This document shows positions 1-9,192 of a stretch of 54,975 bases of DNA, piece by piece (position 1 is the stretch's first letter; every line of letters begins with the position of its first letter). The notes beneath the pieces are model-generated. The model had not been told where the DNA came from and searched no databases. It saw nothing but the letters and a program-made list of their open reading frames with translations. Source of the DNA: Deltaproteobacteria bacterium (lineage in GTDB: Bacteria > Desulfobacterota > JAFDED01); assembly GCA_019310535.1 (NCBI GenBank), contig JAFDED010000015.1, positions 1 to 54,975 on the forward strand, in the 5' to 3' direction. Both the position numbers and the translations under genes were made by a program.

Positions 1-156
1 ACTGTCTCACCGGATATTGTAAACTTGCCCCCGGTGTTTCTAGATGAACTCCTCATCCAACACATAGACAAAAAAAGACAAGGGGGGTATGATGTTATTC
101 CGTATCCCTATTTCATTCCAGGAGTTACCCCGAAATTTTCAAAGGAAAAGTGGTGA
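1..156 (+). CDS. 3' end of an unidentified gene (partial)
   Basis: Frame 1 is open from the window edge for 51 codons and ends at TGA 154-156. The visible C-terminus contains PPVFLDELL and YPYFIPGVTPKF. I do not recognise the family. The frame carries on off the left edge, so only the tail is visible. It ends about 60 bp before the argH promoter, which fits an upstream gene in the same direction. The open length is modest, so chance openness cannot be excluded. Confidence 0.45.
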   Translation, partial: TVSPDIVNLPPVFLDELLIQHIDKKRQGGYDVIPYPYFIPGVTPKFSKEKW

Positions 157-216
157 TTGTGGCTCTGGGGGATCACCTCCCGCTTCGGGGTGGAGTAACA
201 GAGCCCCATCCGGTTC

Positions 217-245
217 TTGACAGTCTGTTTGAGGTGGGATATACA
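217..245 (+). promoter_or_regulatory. Sigma70-type promoter of argH
   Basis: TTGACA at 217-222, a 17-bp spacer, and TATACA at 240-245, followed by AT-rich sequence. The spacing is ideal and the -35 box perfect. Transcription would start near 252 and give a leader of about 108 nt before the argH start. The leader holds the perfect 14-bp palindrome TGGAGCGCGCTCCA at 279-292, a possible operator or hairpin. Confidence 0.6.
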
Positions 246-359
246 TATTAAAATTGGATTGATCCCGATATTACGACGTGGAGCGCGCTCCATGTTGTAA
301 GTTGTAACTTTTCCAATGGGCCATAGGGCCGGATGCTTTACAGGAGGGTTTTGGTTACG

Positions 360-1790
360 ATGTCCACTAAACCCTGGGGCGGGCGGTTTCGAGATGAGGC
401 TGACAGCGGTGCCGAGCAATACACTGCGTCAATAGGATTTGATCGCCGACTTTACCGGGACGATATTCGCGGAAGTGTGGCCCATTGTCGCATGCTTGTT
501 CGGCAGGGGATTATCACCGCCCATGAGGGGGACCTAATCGAACAGGGATTGACGGATGTCCTCCGGGAAATCGAGGGGGGGGAATTTTCATTTTCCCCCG
601 CGCTGGAGGACATACACATGGCCATCGAGCATCGGCTCATCGAGAAGATAGGACCCGTGGGGGGCAAGGTTCATACGGGACGCAGCCGCAATGACCAGGT
701 GGCGCTGGACGTACGGATGTTCCTTCGCCGCGAAATCTTCGATGTATTGAATGGGACGGCTGCGCTTCAAAGAGCCTTGCTGGAGCAGGCGCGCAGGAAT
801 TTGCATGTTGTCATGCCTAGCTATACTCATCTCCAGCATGCCCAACCAATTCTTTTTTCTCACTATCTGATGGCCTATTTCGAAATGCTGCGTCGCGATG
901 CTGAACGGCTGATGGAGTGCCGCAGGCGGGTCAATGTGATGCCCCTGGGCGCTGGCGCTGGCGCTGGTTCTGGATTCCCGGTGGACCGCGAGGGCGTTGC
1001 CCGTGAGCTGGGGTTTCCTCGCATTACCCGCAATAGCCTCGATGCTGTTTCCGACCGGGATTTCGTTTGCGAATTTTGTTTTGCCTCTGCCATGGTAATG
1101 ATGCACTTGAGTCGTCTGGCCCATGACTTCATTCTGTGGTCCACAGAAGAGTTCGGTTTCATCGAACTGCCCGATCCTTTTTGCACCGGCTCAAGCATGA
1201 TGCCCCAAAAGAAAAACGCTGATGTTTTGGAGTTGGTGCGGGGTCGCACAGGCCGGGTATACGGGCACCTGGTGGGGCAGTTGACGGTCCTCAAGGGCTT
1301 ACCAATGACTTACAACAGAGACCTCCAGGAAGACAAAGAGGCCCTTTTCGACACGGTGGACGTGGTGAAAGCGACAGTATGGATCATGGCTGCACTTGTC
1401 CCCAAAATTGTTATTCTGGAGGAACGGGCCCGGCGGGCTGCCGGGGGATTTTCCACCGCCACGGACCTGGCCGATTACCTTGTAGAACGAGGGATCCCGT
1501 TTCGCGAGGCACACGAGATTGTGGGAAGGATTGTGCGATCATGCCTGGATGAGGGGATAACCCTCATGGATATGCCCACCCAACGGCTTGCACAGTTTTC
1601 AGAACAACTAGGGATGGATGCCAAGCGTGCCCTGGAAGTGGACAATTCCCTCAAGCGCAGGGATATTCCTGGTGGGACGGCCCCTTCCAGGGTTCAGGAA
1701 GCCATAACGGAGGCGGAACGATACCTGGAAGAACACTTGCAGGCTCTGCGTGATGCCGGGGCATCCGATGAATGTTCTCAACGCATATAG
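360..1790 (+). CDS. argH: Argininosuccinate lyase
   Basis: Cleaves argininosuccinate to arginine and fumarate, the last step of arginine synthesis; cytosolic homotetramer. About 476 residues, normal for the family. It opens with the typical KPWGGRF, carries HTGRSRNDQ in the N-terminal part, and has the fumarase-superfamily signature GSSMMPQKKN, which holds the flexible catalytic loop. I chose ATG 360 rather than an in-frame start at 333, because MSTKPWGGRF is the usual N-terminus and AGGAGG lies at 342-347. A GGCGCT hexamer is repeated around 948-967 and encodes the Gly-Ala run of the conserved PLGAGA segment without changing its length. The 3' end overlaps the following lipoprotein gene by about 23 nt, suggesting translational coupling. 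argC lies elsewhere in the window (27655); the other arg genes are not visible. Confidence 0.97.
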   Translation: MSTKPWGGRFRDEADSGAEQYTASIGFDRRLYRDDIRGSVAHCRMLVRQGIITAHEGDLIEQGLTDVLREIEGGEFSFSPALEDIHMAIEHRLIEKIGPVGGKVHTGRSRNDQVALDVRMFLRREIFDVLNGTAALQRALLEQARRNLHVVMPSYTHLQHAQPILFSHYLMAYFEMLRRDAERLMECRRRVNVMPLGAGAGAGSGFPVDREGVARELGFPRITRNSLDAVSDRDFVCEFCFASAMVMMHLSRLAHDFILWSTEEFGFIELPDPFCTGSSMMPQKKNADVLELVRGRTGRVYGHLVGQLTVLKGLPMTYNRDLQEDKEALFDTVDVVKATVWIMAALVPKIVILEERARRAAGGFSTATDLADYLVERGIPFREAHEIVGRIVRSCLDEGITLMDMPTQRLAQFSEQLGMDAKRALEVDNSLKRRDIPGGTAPSRVQEAITEAERYLEEHLQALRDAGASDECSQRI

Positions 1791-2286
1791 CGCCTCCCAT
1801 ACGCGCTTTGACGTTCCACACCAAGGTCCAGCCGGCGTTATTTCATCCGCCCTGTGGCTGGGAGTTTTTTTCATTGCGACTCTGATGCTGGTCGGTGGAT
1901 GCGGCCGGAAGGGGAATCCGCTTCCTCCGTTTCGGCACGAGTCCGCGGCCGTAAGGGACCTCCGCGCTGGAAACCGGCCGGAGGGCATTCTGCTGTGGTG
2001 GTCCATCCCGCGGCTCGAGGGAAAGGGGAATAAAATCAAGAAATTTCGCGTGCTCCGGGCAGAGGGAACTGTGTCCTGTACATCGTGCCCCGGGGAATGG
2101 ACGCCGGTGGCAGAGGTGCGTTTGGATTCTCCCTTGCCCGCACGGCGCAGTGATGGTCAAATTCAACTGCTGGACTACGAGATATCCGACGGCATGGTGT
2201 ATCAATACCGTGTTATAAGCATGATGGAATCCGGCGCAATGAGCCCACCGTCCAACACGGTGGAGATTCTGCGCCGCATAGACTAG
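1768..2286 (+). CDS. Small lipoprotein, LptM-like N-terminus, between argH and lysA
   Basis: About 172 residues. A hydrophobic stretch ends in a lipobox (LMLVGGC), followed by GRKGNPLPP, which resembles the CGxKGPL start of LptM/YifL, the lipoprotein that assists the LPS translocon. The rest looks like a small fibronectin-type III fold (personal reading, not proven). In enterobacteria the LptM gene lies beside dapF, and here it precedes lysA-dapF, which supports the assignment. It overlaps the end of argH. The start is uncertain: ATG 1768 leaves a long n-region, and GTG 1750 or ATG 1753 are also in frame. Envelope location is well supported; the LptM role is an inference. Confidence 0.75.
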   Translation: MNVLNAYSASHTRFDVPHQGPAGVISSALWLGVFFIATLMLVGGCGRKGNPLPPFRHESAAVRDLRAGNRPEGILLWWSIPRLEGKGNKIKKFRVLRAEGTVSCTSCPGEWTPVAEVRLDSPLPARRSDGQIQLLDYEISDGMVYQYRVISMMESGAMSPPSNTVEILRRID

Positions 2287-2438
2287 AGCTTTTTTAAAAA
2301 CCCAAGGGAACACAGGTGATTGAGCCGGGACTTTACATGAATATACATATGGCTGTGCTTCCGGAAATAAGTCGGATGTGCGTATGATCATCTGATCGAA
2401 ACAGGCAATGACGCATTCGCAGTTGCGGAGGTTGAGCA

Positions 2439-3713
2439 ATGCATTATTTCGAATATCAGGGCGAGGATTTGTATTGTGAGGAAGTTCCCTTAGCCCGGGT
2501 GGCGGAAAAGGTAGGGACGCCCTGTTATGTTTACAGTCACCGTACACTTGTACGGCACTTCAGAGTTTTCGACAATGCTTTTGCGGATTTGCCTCACCTC
2601 ATATGCTATTCCGTCAAAGCCAACTCCAACCTTGCCATACTTCGACTGTTTTTTCAGATGGGCGGTGGCGCTGATATCTTGTCAGGAGGTGAGTTATTCC
2701 GCGTTCTGAAAGCCGGTGGAAACCCCGGGAAAGTGGTTTGCTCTGGGGTGGGCAAGACAGAGCAGGAGATCATGTTCGCCCTGCGCACGGGCATCCTGAT
2801 GTTCAATGTCGAGTCCTCCCAGGAGTTGGAGTTGATCGACCGGATTGCCGGTCAAATGGGAAAGCGGGCATCAATATCCCTGCGCGTGAATCCCGATGTG
2901 GATCCTAAGACGCACCCTTATATCTCAACAGGGCTGAAAACGAACAAGTTCGGCATTGACATACGGGATTCACTTGACGAATACCGCAGGGCCAGGAGAC
3001 TTGCCAATATTGACGTAATAGGAGTTGATTGCCACATCGGCTCCCAGATCACGGAGATAGGGCCGTTCATGGAGACTCTGAGTCGTCTCTCGGCTCTGGT
3101 AGAACAGCTTCGAAGCGAGGGTTTCGACATCCGGTTTCTGGACATGGGCGGAGGGCTTGGGATCACCTACCTCGATGAGACGCCTCCCCAACCTCAGGAA
3201 TACGCCCGAGCCATTATTGACAGGGTCAGTTCCCTGGGACTCACCATGATTTTCGAGCCGGGGCGCGTCATCGTGGGGAACTCAGCGATCTTGCTGACGA
3301 AGGTGCTTTTTACTAAAAAGGGAGTGTCAAAACGTTTCGTCGTCGTTGATGCGGGGATGAATGACCTCGTCAGGCCCAGCCTTTACGATTCATACCATCA
3401 TATTCAGCCGGTCCGCCGCGTGAGCAGGCATAAGGACATAGTTGACGTGGTGGGACCCGTCTGCGAGTCTGGAGATTTCCTAGCTCGAGACAGGCAACTG
3501 CCCGAAGTGAGACCCGGTGAACTGCTGGCGGTGATGAGCGCGGGCGCTTACGGCTTTAGCATGTCCTCCAACTACAACTCCAGACCCAGACCTGCAGAGG
3601 TGATGATACGCGGGGAAGAGATACACATCATCAGGCCCAGGGAGGAATATGAAGACCTCGTCAGGGGCGAACACATCCCCGATTTCCTTGTAGCAGAAGA
3701 CCCCGAGTATTAG
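2439..3713 (+). CDS. lysA: Diaminopimelate decarboxylase
   Basis: PLP-dependent decarboxylation of meso-diaminopimelate to L-lysine, the final lysine step. The 424 residues match the usual length. Visible motifs are the PLP-lysine site [14 protein letters not shown], the glycine-rich phosphate loop GGGLG, EPGR, and the C-terminal substrate motif CESGD followed by GAYG. GGAGG at 2426-2430 supports ATG 2439. First of three consecutive lysine/DAP genes (lysA, dapF, dapB) with short gaps, probably one transcript with argH. The 152-bp gap before it holds no gene. Confidence 0.97.
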   Translation: MHYFEYQGEDLYCEEVPLARVAEKVGTPCYVYSHRTLVRHFRVFDNAFADLPHLICYSVKANSNLAILRLFFQMGGGADILSGGELFRVLKAGGNPGKVVCSGVGKTEQEIMFALRTGILMFNVESSQELELIDRIAGQMGKRASISLRVNPDVDPKTHPYISTGLKTNKFGIDIRDSLDEYRRARRLANIDVIGVDCHIGSQITEIGPFMETLSRLSALVEQLRSEGFDIRFLDMGGGLGITYLDETPPQPQEYARAIIDRVSSLGLTMIFEPGRVIVGNSAILLTKVLFTKKGVSKRFVVVDAGMNDLVRPSLYDSYHHIQPVRRVSRHKDIVDVVGPVCESGDFLARDRQLPEVRPGELLAVMSAGAYGFSMSSNYNSRPRPAEVMIRGEEIHIIRPREEYEDLVRGEHIPDFLVAEDPEY

Positions 3714-3785
3714 ATGGCAACGGGCGGTGGTCCCGAAATATCTTGAAGGAAGACTCCCATTGCGACACTGGCAGGAGGTCACTAT

Positions 3786-4610
3786 ATGGAAATCCACTTT
3801 ACAAAAATGAGCGGCACCGGCAATGACTTCATCCTCATCGACAACAGGAAGGGAGACCTGGATCCCGATCACCTGGCGGATTGGGTGGCAAGGGTATGCC
3901 GGCGGCGGCTTTCGGTGGGCGCGGATGGAGTGATACTTATCGAGGCTTCAGAGCGGGCGGATTTCCGGTGGCGATTTTTCAACGCCGATGGGGGCGAGGC
4001 GGAGATGTGCGGCAATGGAGGCCGCTGTGCCGTTCGCTTCGCCAGGATCAAAGGTATCGTGCAAAAGGATCAGGTTGCCTTCGAAACCCTGGCGGGTATC
4101 GTTCGGGGAGAGTTGTTCGGCAACCGGGTGAAAATCCAGCTCACCCAACCATCAAAACCCGTGATGGAGCTGACCCTTCAGGTGAACGGGCGGTACATCA
4201 CCCTGCACAGCATCAACACCGGTGTGCCTCACGCAATCCAGTTCGTGGATGACATCGATGACCTGGATGTGGTGCAAATCGGTCGGGCCGTTCGGCTACA
4301 CTCCCATTTTGCCCCTCAGGGTACCAATATGAACTTTGTTCGGGTACTGGAAGGGGGCACCCTCGTCGTCAGAACTTACGAGCGAGGCGTAGAGGATGAG
4401 ACCCTGGCCTGCGGCACGGGATGCGTGGCGTCGGCGCTTTTGGCTGGGATCAAAGGTTTCTCCACCTCACCTGTAAAAGTACTTACCCGAAGCGGAGAAA
4501 AACTTATAGTGTATTTCAGCACCGATGGAGAACGGTTCGCTGAAGTATATCTGGAAGGCGGGGCCCGGGTGATATACGAGGGAATCATGGACCCCGAAGC
4601 GCTGGAATAA
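3786..4610 (+). CDS. dapF: Diaminopimelate epimerase
   Basis: Converts LL- to meso-diaminopimelate for lysine and peptidoglycan synthesis, without cofactor, using two cysteines. The 274 residues are standard. Both catalytic cysteines are present: MCGNGGRC in the N-terminal half and ACGTGC in the C-terminal half. The N-terminus (FTKMSGTGNDF) is textbook. A strong AGGAGGT lies at 3772-3778 before ATG 3786. Follows lysA by 72 bp and precedes dapB by 35 bp. Confidence 0.97.
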   Translation: MEIHFTKMSGTGNDFILIDNRKGDLDPDHLADWVARVCRRRLSVGADGVILIEASERADFRWRFFNADGGEAEMCGNGGRCAVRFARIKGIVQKDQVAFETLAGIVRGELFGNRVKIQLTQPSKPVMELTLQVNGRYITLHSINTGVPHAIQFVDDIDDLDVVQIGRAVRLHSHFAPQGTNMNFVRVLEGGTLVVRTYERGVEDETLACGTGCVASALLAGIKGFSTSPVKVLTRSGEKLIVYFSTDGERFAEVYLEGGARVIYEGIMDPEALE

Positions 4611-4645
4611 CGGAATAAACCGGTTTGGACTCAAAGGAGGGATAG

Positions 4646-5458
4646 ATGGTCAAGGTGGTTGTGGCCGGTGCGGCCGGCCGGATGGGAGGCAGGGTCCTTC
4701 ACATCATGGGAGCGCACTCGGAAATTCAGGTTGCCGGAGCGCTGGAAAAAAAAGGACACCCGGCAGTGGGTCAGGATCTGGGCATATTGATCGCACCGGC
4801 TCTGTCAGGAATAATGGTCGAGGATGACCTGGGCAAAATATTACCGGGCGCCGATGTTGTGGTCAGCTTTGCTGTTCCAGAGGCGTCAGTGGAGCACCTT
4901 CGTGTAGCGGCGCAGCTCGGGAAGGCGGCGGTCATCGGCACCACAGGATTTTCCGAGTCTCAGATGGAGGCGGCTCGTGATTTTTGCCGGAGGGCTCGGT
5001 GCGTTTTGAGCCCTAACCTGAGCGTTGGTGTCAATATTATGTATAAGGTACTGGCAGATGTGGCCCGCGCCCTGGGTGACGATTACGATGTGGAGATCGT
5101 TGAAATTCATCACCGGATGAAAAAAGATGCCCCCAGTGGTACAGCGGATAAGATGGCCCAGGTCATCGCATCGGCGCTGGGAAGGGATCTGAAGGAAGTG
5201 GGTATATACCAGCGGCATGGCCTTATCGGAGAGAGACCCGCCCGCGCCATCGGTATTCAAACCCTGCGGGCCGGGGACATCGTCGGGGAGCACACGGTGA
5301 TATTCGGAGGAATGGGCGAACGCCTGGAAATCATCCACCGGGCCCACAGCCGGGATAACTTTGCCCAGGGGGCCGTCAGGGCGGCCTTGTGGGTGGTCAA
5401 CCAGCCGAACGGCCTGTATGACATGATGGATGTTCTGGGATTGAAGGTTCAAGGATAA
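4646..5458 (+). CDS. dapB: 4-hydroxy-tetrahydrodipicolinate reductase
   Basis: NAD(P)H-dependent reduction in the DAP/lysine pathway. The 270 residues are typical. Nucleotide-binding GAAGRMG lies at the N-terminus, GTTG around residue 100, and the catalytic/substrate motif EIHHRMKKDAPSGTA in the middle. AAAGGAGGG precedes ATG 4646. In many relatives dapA stands between dapF and dapB; here they are directly adjacent and dapA is not in the window. The stop codon lies inside a short tandem repeat (see 5444-5470). Confidence 0.97.
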   Translation: MVKVVVAGAAGRMGGRVLHIMGAHSEIQVAGALEKKGHPAVGQDLGILIAPALSGIMVEDDLGKILPGADVVVSFAVPEASVEHLRVAAQLGKAAVIGTTGFSESQMEAARDFCRRARCVLSPNLSVGVNIMYKVLADVARALGDDYDVEIVEIHHRMKKDAPSGTADKMAQVIASALGRDLKEVGIYQRHGLIGERPARAIGIQTLRAGDIVGEHTVIFGGMGERLEIIHRAHSRDNFAQGAVRAALWVVNQPNGLYDMMDVLGLKVQG

Positions 5459-5470
5459 AGGTTCAAGGAT
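5444..5470 (+). repeat. Short tandem repeat at the dapB stop codon
   Basis: AAGGTTCAAGGAT occurs at 5444-5456 and again at 5458-5470, a 14-bp period, with related AAGG/TTCAA segments continuing to about 5500. The dapB stop TAA (5456-5458) lies between the copies. This looks like slippage-prone intergenic filler rather than a regulatory site. Confidence 0.7.
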
Positions 5471-5572
5471 CAAGGAAAAAGGCAAAAGGTTCAAAAAAAG
5501 CTTAAGTTATTTTATTTCCCCCATACTTTAGCATTTCTCTTTTATCCTTTGTTCTCTGGATAAGGAGGTTCC

Positions 5573-6361
5573 ATGAAGATCTCGCGGTTTGAAGCACCAC
5601 AAGGAAAAGAGCATTACGGAATCATTGATGAAGAGAAAATTCGCGTCCTCGATGGCGATCCTTTCGGACAGATCAGGCAAACCGACCAATTTTTTCCTCT
5701 TGATGAGATCAGGCTTCTGGCTCCAAGTCGGCCTTCCAAGATTGTGGCCGTCGGCCTCAACTACCGCGATCACGCAGAGGAGGTGGGGTATCCCATCCCC
5801 GAGGAGCCCAGTATATTTCTGAAGCCCAGCACGGCTGTGGTGGGACCGGAAGAGAACATCGTGATACCCTCCATGTCACAGCGGGTGGACTATGAAGCCG
5901 AGCTGGGTATAATCATCCGCCACCGTACCCGTTCTGTTGCACCTCATCAGGCGATGGATGCGGTGCTGGGATATACCTGTTTCAACGACGTCACAGCTCG
6001 TGATCTGCAGAGCATGGAGCGGCCATTCTCGAGAGCCAAGGGCTTTGATACCTTCGCACCTATCGGCCCATGGATCGTTACTGATTTGGACCCATCGGAC
6101 TTGACGGTGGAATGCTACCTCAATGGAACGCGCGTTCAGCACTCCAGCACAAAACACTTGATCTTCGGGGTAGATGTGCTGATCTCATTTATAAGCCATG
6201 TGATGACGCTGCTACCCGGAGACGTCATCGCCACGGGGACTCCCTCCGGGATCGGCCCCATGAAGCCGGGCGACCGCGTGGAGATTGTCATCCAGGATGT
6301 GGGTCGGCTCTCAAACCCCGTTACGACCCAGGAGCTTAGCTGTCTTACAGCGCCATTTTGA
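5573..6361 (+). CDS. Fumarylacetoacetate hydrolase family protein
   Basis: 262 residues. The N-terminal third is a small variable domain; the rest is the FAH fold, which uses a divalent metal to hydrolyse or decarboxylate C-C bonds in beta-keto/oxo acids. IVAVGLNYRDHAEE marks the start of the fold. Acidic metal ligands lie in DYEAELG (about residues 103-109) and later, and TGTPSGIG lies near the C-terminus. GGAGG precedes ATG 5573. The exact substrate is not readable from sequence: acylpyruvase, 2-hydroxyhepta-dienedioate isomerase and oxaloacetate decarboxylase activities all occur in this family. Downstream of dapB by 114 bp, so possibly cotranscribed, with no pathway link evident. Confidence 0.9.
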   Translation: MKISRFEAPQGKEHYGIIDEEKIRVLDGDPFGQIRQTDQFFPLDEIRLLAPSRPSKIVAVGLNYRDHAEEVGYPIPEEPSIFLKPSTAVVGPEENIVIPSMSQRVDYEAELGIIIRHRTRSVAPHQAMDAVLGYTCFNDVTARDLQSMERPFSRAKGFDTFAPIGPWIVTDLDPSDLTVECYLNGTRVQHSSTKHLIFGVDVLISFISHVMTLLPGDVIATGTPSGIGPMKPGDRVEIVIQDVGRLSNPVTTQELSCLTAPF

Positions 6362-6599
6362 GAATTTATCTCTAACATAGTCAGGCCGCCAGCAGCCGGA
6401 TAATTCTGTCAATAGATTCATCGGCCTGATGATAGGCGCTCTCTAAATTTTGGTGTTCAACCAAATCATGGGACCGTTGTCGGTGAAATTCCAATTTCAA
6501 ATATCTTTGGCTAACATTTAGCGTTTAAAGCAATAGCAACTAGCATTTTGCAATTTTGCATTGCTGATTTTGCGCTTTACAATTCCTGAATGGTTGCCG
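6361..6599. other. Intergenic region before the flavoprotein gene
   Basis: 239 bp with no intact gene. The minus strand is open for 47 codons ending at 6381-6383 and could be a gene remnant (see findings). The last 60 bp (6540-6595) are rich in TTTTGCA/TGCAAAA words, like the stretch at 41060-41095, and resemble the AT-rich filler repeats seen in many deltaproteobacteria. No convincing promoter was found. Confidence 0.5.
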
Positions 6600-8336
6600 A
6601 TGGAAAATCACAGCACAAGACAGGGCGATAACATTAATTTCAAAAATTTTTATACTACGGACATTCTGGTGATCGGCGGCGTGGCCGCGGGGCCTAAAGC
6701 TGCTGCACGCGCCAGGCGGCTTGCCCCCGAGCGTGAGATAACCATTGTGGATAAGTGTGATGAGGTTTCTTACGCGGGATGCGGCCTTCCGTTCCTCGTA
6801 TCCGGAGATGTCTCCCGACGCCTTGACCTGATGACCACATACTCCGGCGAGATCCGGGATCCGGCATATTTCGAAAAGGTCAAGGGAATCCGTGTGCTTA
6901 CACGCGTTGAGGCGCGCTCCATCAACCGAAAGCCAAAAGAAGTCCAATTGGTTGACATACAAAGCGGACGCTCCTTCAGCATGCGCTACCGCCAGTTGGT
7001 CCTCGCCACGGGCAGCCGCCCTGTTTTTCCGGATTTGGAGGGAGTCAAACTCGAGAACATTTACTGCCTTCACCGGCCCGGTGATGCCGCCGCCATTCGA
7101 GAAGCCATTGCTTCGGGAGAGATAAAACGAGCCGTGGTGGTGGGGGCGGGGCCCGTTGGGTTGGAAGCGGTGGACGCGCTGGTACGCAACGGGATCAAGA
7201 CTACGGTGGTGGAGATTCTCCCTGCACCGGCGCCCAAGCTCCTGGATCCTGAATTGGGAGGCCTTTTAAGGAAGCATCTGGAGGAACAAGGCGTGGCCCT
7301 GGAGATGGAAGACAGGGTAATGCGGTTCGAGGGAAACGGTCAGGGGCGGGTTCACCGCGTAATCACCGGCAAAAAAACCCTGGAGGCGGACCTTGTGGTT
7401 ATGGGTCTCGGGGTTCGGCCCGAGGTGGATATTGCAGTTCGGGCTGGCCTCGCTTTGGGACCCACGGGCGCCATCCGCGTAAATGATCGTCTCCAGACCA
7501 GCGACCCTGATATTTATGCAGGAGGGGACTGTGTTGAAGTGAATCACCTGCTCACGGGCAAGCCCGTTTATGCACCCCTGGGCTCCACGGCTAACAAGCA
7601 CGGCCGTGTCATCGGGGATAACATCACCGGGAGAGACTCGCGGTTCCCGGGCGTACTGGGGACTTATATCGTCAGGACTCTGGAGACCACTATAGCCAGG
7701 ACTGGGTTGACCGAGCAGGAAGCCATGGAGGCGGGGCATTCCGTGGTAACTGCTCTTGTTGCCGCTCTGGATCGGCCGCACTACATGCCCGGTAATCGAC
7801 CCCTGGTTATGAAGCTGGTAGCCAGTAGAGAAGGGCGGTTGCTGGGAATCCAGATAGTGGGGAGGGGTGAGGTGGCCAAGCGGATGGACGTGGCCGCGGC
7901 TGCTATTTCTACGGGCGCCACCCTTGAGCGGGTCTCAAACATGGACCTGGCTTATGCCCCACCTTTCGCAACCGACATGGATGCACTCATCCAGGGTGTC
8001 AACGTGCTCCGGAACAAAATTGACGAGACGGCCTCTACGGTTGCCGCTCCGGAAATTCGATCATGGCTTGATGAAGGTAAGGACTTCACTATCCTGGACG
8101 TTCGGACAGAACAGGAGTACGATACCCTCTGGCTTGACTTCGACAATGTGGTGAACATCCCTCTTGACCAACTGCGGAATCGCCTCAATGAACTTCCCAG
8201 GGATCGGGAGATTGTGACTCTGTGCGCCCTGGGACCCCGCAGCTACGAGGGAGCCCGGCTCCTGCAGCACCATGGGTTTGGCAGGGTGAAGTTCCTGGAA
8301 GGGGGGATGGTGGCCTGGCCATATGAATTATGGTGA
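6600..8336 (+). CDS. CoA-disulfide reductase-like flavoprotein with C-terminal rhodanese domain
   Basis: About 578 residues. An FAD-binding Rossmann motif (IGGVAAGPKAA) near residue 25 is followed by SYAGCGLP, the single redox cysteine of CoA-disulfide reductases and NADH oxidases. A second nucleotide motif (VVGAGPVGLEA) and the FAD motif YAGGDC follow, then a dimerisation domain. The last roughly 100 residues are a rhodanese domain with the active-site loop CALGPRS. Proteins of this layout reduce CoA disulfide, CoA persulfide or polysulfide with NAD(P)H, fitting sulfur metabolism in an anaerobe. ATG 6600 is preferred over the in-frame 6561 start, which adds an unlikely peptide. The gene stands alone and converges with the minus-strand operon ending at 8552. 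Confidence 0.92.
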   Translation: MENHSTRQGDNINFKNFYTTDILVIGGVAAGPKAAARARRLAPEREITIVDKCDEVSYAGCGLPFLVSGDVSRRLDLMTTYSGEIRDPAYFEKVKGIRVLTRVEARSINRKPKEVQLVDIQSGRSFSMRYRQLVLATGSRPVFPDLEGVKLENIYCLHRPGDAAAIREAIASGEIKRAVVVGAGPVGLEAVDALVRNGIKTTVVEILPAPAPKLLDPELGGLLRKHLEEQGVALEMEDRVMRFEGNGQGRVHRVITGKKTLEADLVVMGLGVRPEVDIAVRAGLALGPTGAIRVNDRLQTSDPDIYAGGDCVEVNHLLTGKPVYAPLGSTANKHGRVIGDNITGRDSRFPGVLGTYIVRTLETTIARTGLTEQEAMEAGHSVVTALVAALDRPHYMPGNRPLVMKLVASREGRLLGIQIVGRGEVAKRMDVAAAAISTGATLERVSNMDLAYAPPFATDMDALIQGVNVLRNKIDETASTVAAPEIRSWLDEGKDFTILDVRTEQEYDTLWLDFDNVVNIPLDQLRNRLNELPRDREIVTLCALGPRSYEGARLLQHHGFGRVKFLEGGMVAWPYELW

Positions 8337-8551
8337 ATTATTCATCAAAAACTTCAAAATAATAGATTTAACTACTTGGGAAACGGAACAAACATGGTAT
8401 CCCCCTGGTAAGGAAAAAGATCATGGGGAAGGAAGGGTGGAACGATTCCCTGCCGTTGATACCGGCGGCCTTTTCGGTCGGCCCCGATGAAAGGGGATAT
8501 CGAATCCAGGGGGAGGGATCAATGCCGATTATGCACCGATGGTCTTGAATC

Positions 8552-9073
8552 TTATACCAAGCGGGCACCCAGAACTTTTTCAATATTTTTAAGTGCGAAA
8601 ATGTGGGCCTCGGGGTCGAAATCAGCCACCCCTTCCTTATAGACCACCACATCTACATCCCGATTGCGTAAGTCCGCACAGGTATATAAAACGCAAATGG
8701 AGGTACAAACGCCCACCAGGTGCACCTCTTTCGGGGCCTCCTTTTGAAGGATTTCCTCCAGGTTAGTCCTGAAGAATCCAGAATAGCGCGTTTTAGGAAC
8801 TCGGTAGTCCTCCGGCAGCACTGGAAGCGCGTCGATCACCTCTGCGCCCGACGTGCCGGCCACGCAATGGGGGGGAAACATCCGGAACTCCGGGTCATCG
8901 GGAGCGTGGTTGTCCATGAGAAAGATCACAGTTTCGCCCGAGCGGTGAAATTCCTCGATTTTATTCCGCACAAAAGAGATAATGGCCTGAGCCGTCTCTC
9001 CGCAATAAAGTTTGCCATCCGGTTCCACGAAGTCCTTGAGCATGTCCACGACGATCAAGGCTTTCTTTTCCAT
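8552..9073 (-). CDS. Cysteine hydrolase, isochorismatase family, nicotinamidase-like
   Basis: 173 residues. The triad can be read: Asp in ALIVVDML near the N-terminus, Lys in VPKTRYSGF, and the nucleophilic Cys in VCTSICV. The metal-binding pattern of nicotinamidases also seems present: DNHAP followed by PPHCVAGTSGAEV. If so, it deamidates nicotinamide to nicotinate for NAD salvage. Last gene of the minus-strand oxidoreductase operon, 120 bp after the ferredoxin subunit. Other amidase substrates remain possible. A link between NAD salvage and the oxidoreductase is not evident. Confidence 0.85.
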   Translation of the reverse strand: MEKKALIVVDMLKDFVEPDGKLYCGETAQAIISFVRNKIEEFHRSGETVIFLMDNHAPDDPEFRMFPPHCVAGTSGAEVIDALPVLPEDYRVPKTRYSGFFRTNLEEILQKEAPKEVHLVGVCTSICVLYTCADLRNRDVDVVVYKEGVADFDPEAHIFALKNIEKVLGARLV

Positions 9074-9192
9074 GGTTTTCCCTCCATTCCTCAGGAAATT
9101 CGAAATTTTGAAAGAAGGGCCGAATCCTTCTTTGCCGCCGGTCTCTCCGTGAGGATTCGAGCCATCGGTGGAAAGCTCCCATGCCTAAGAAG

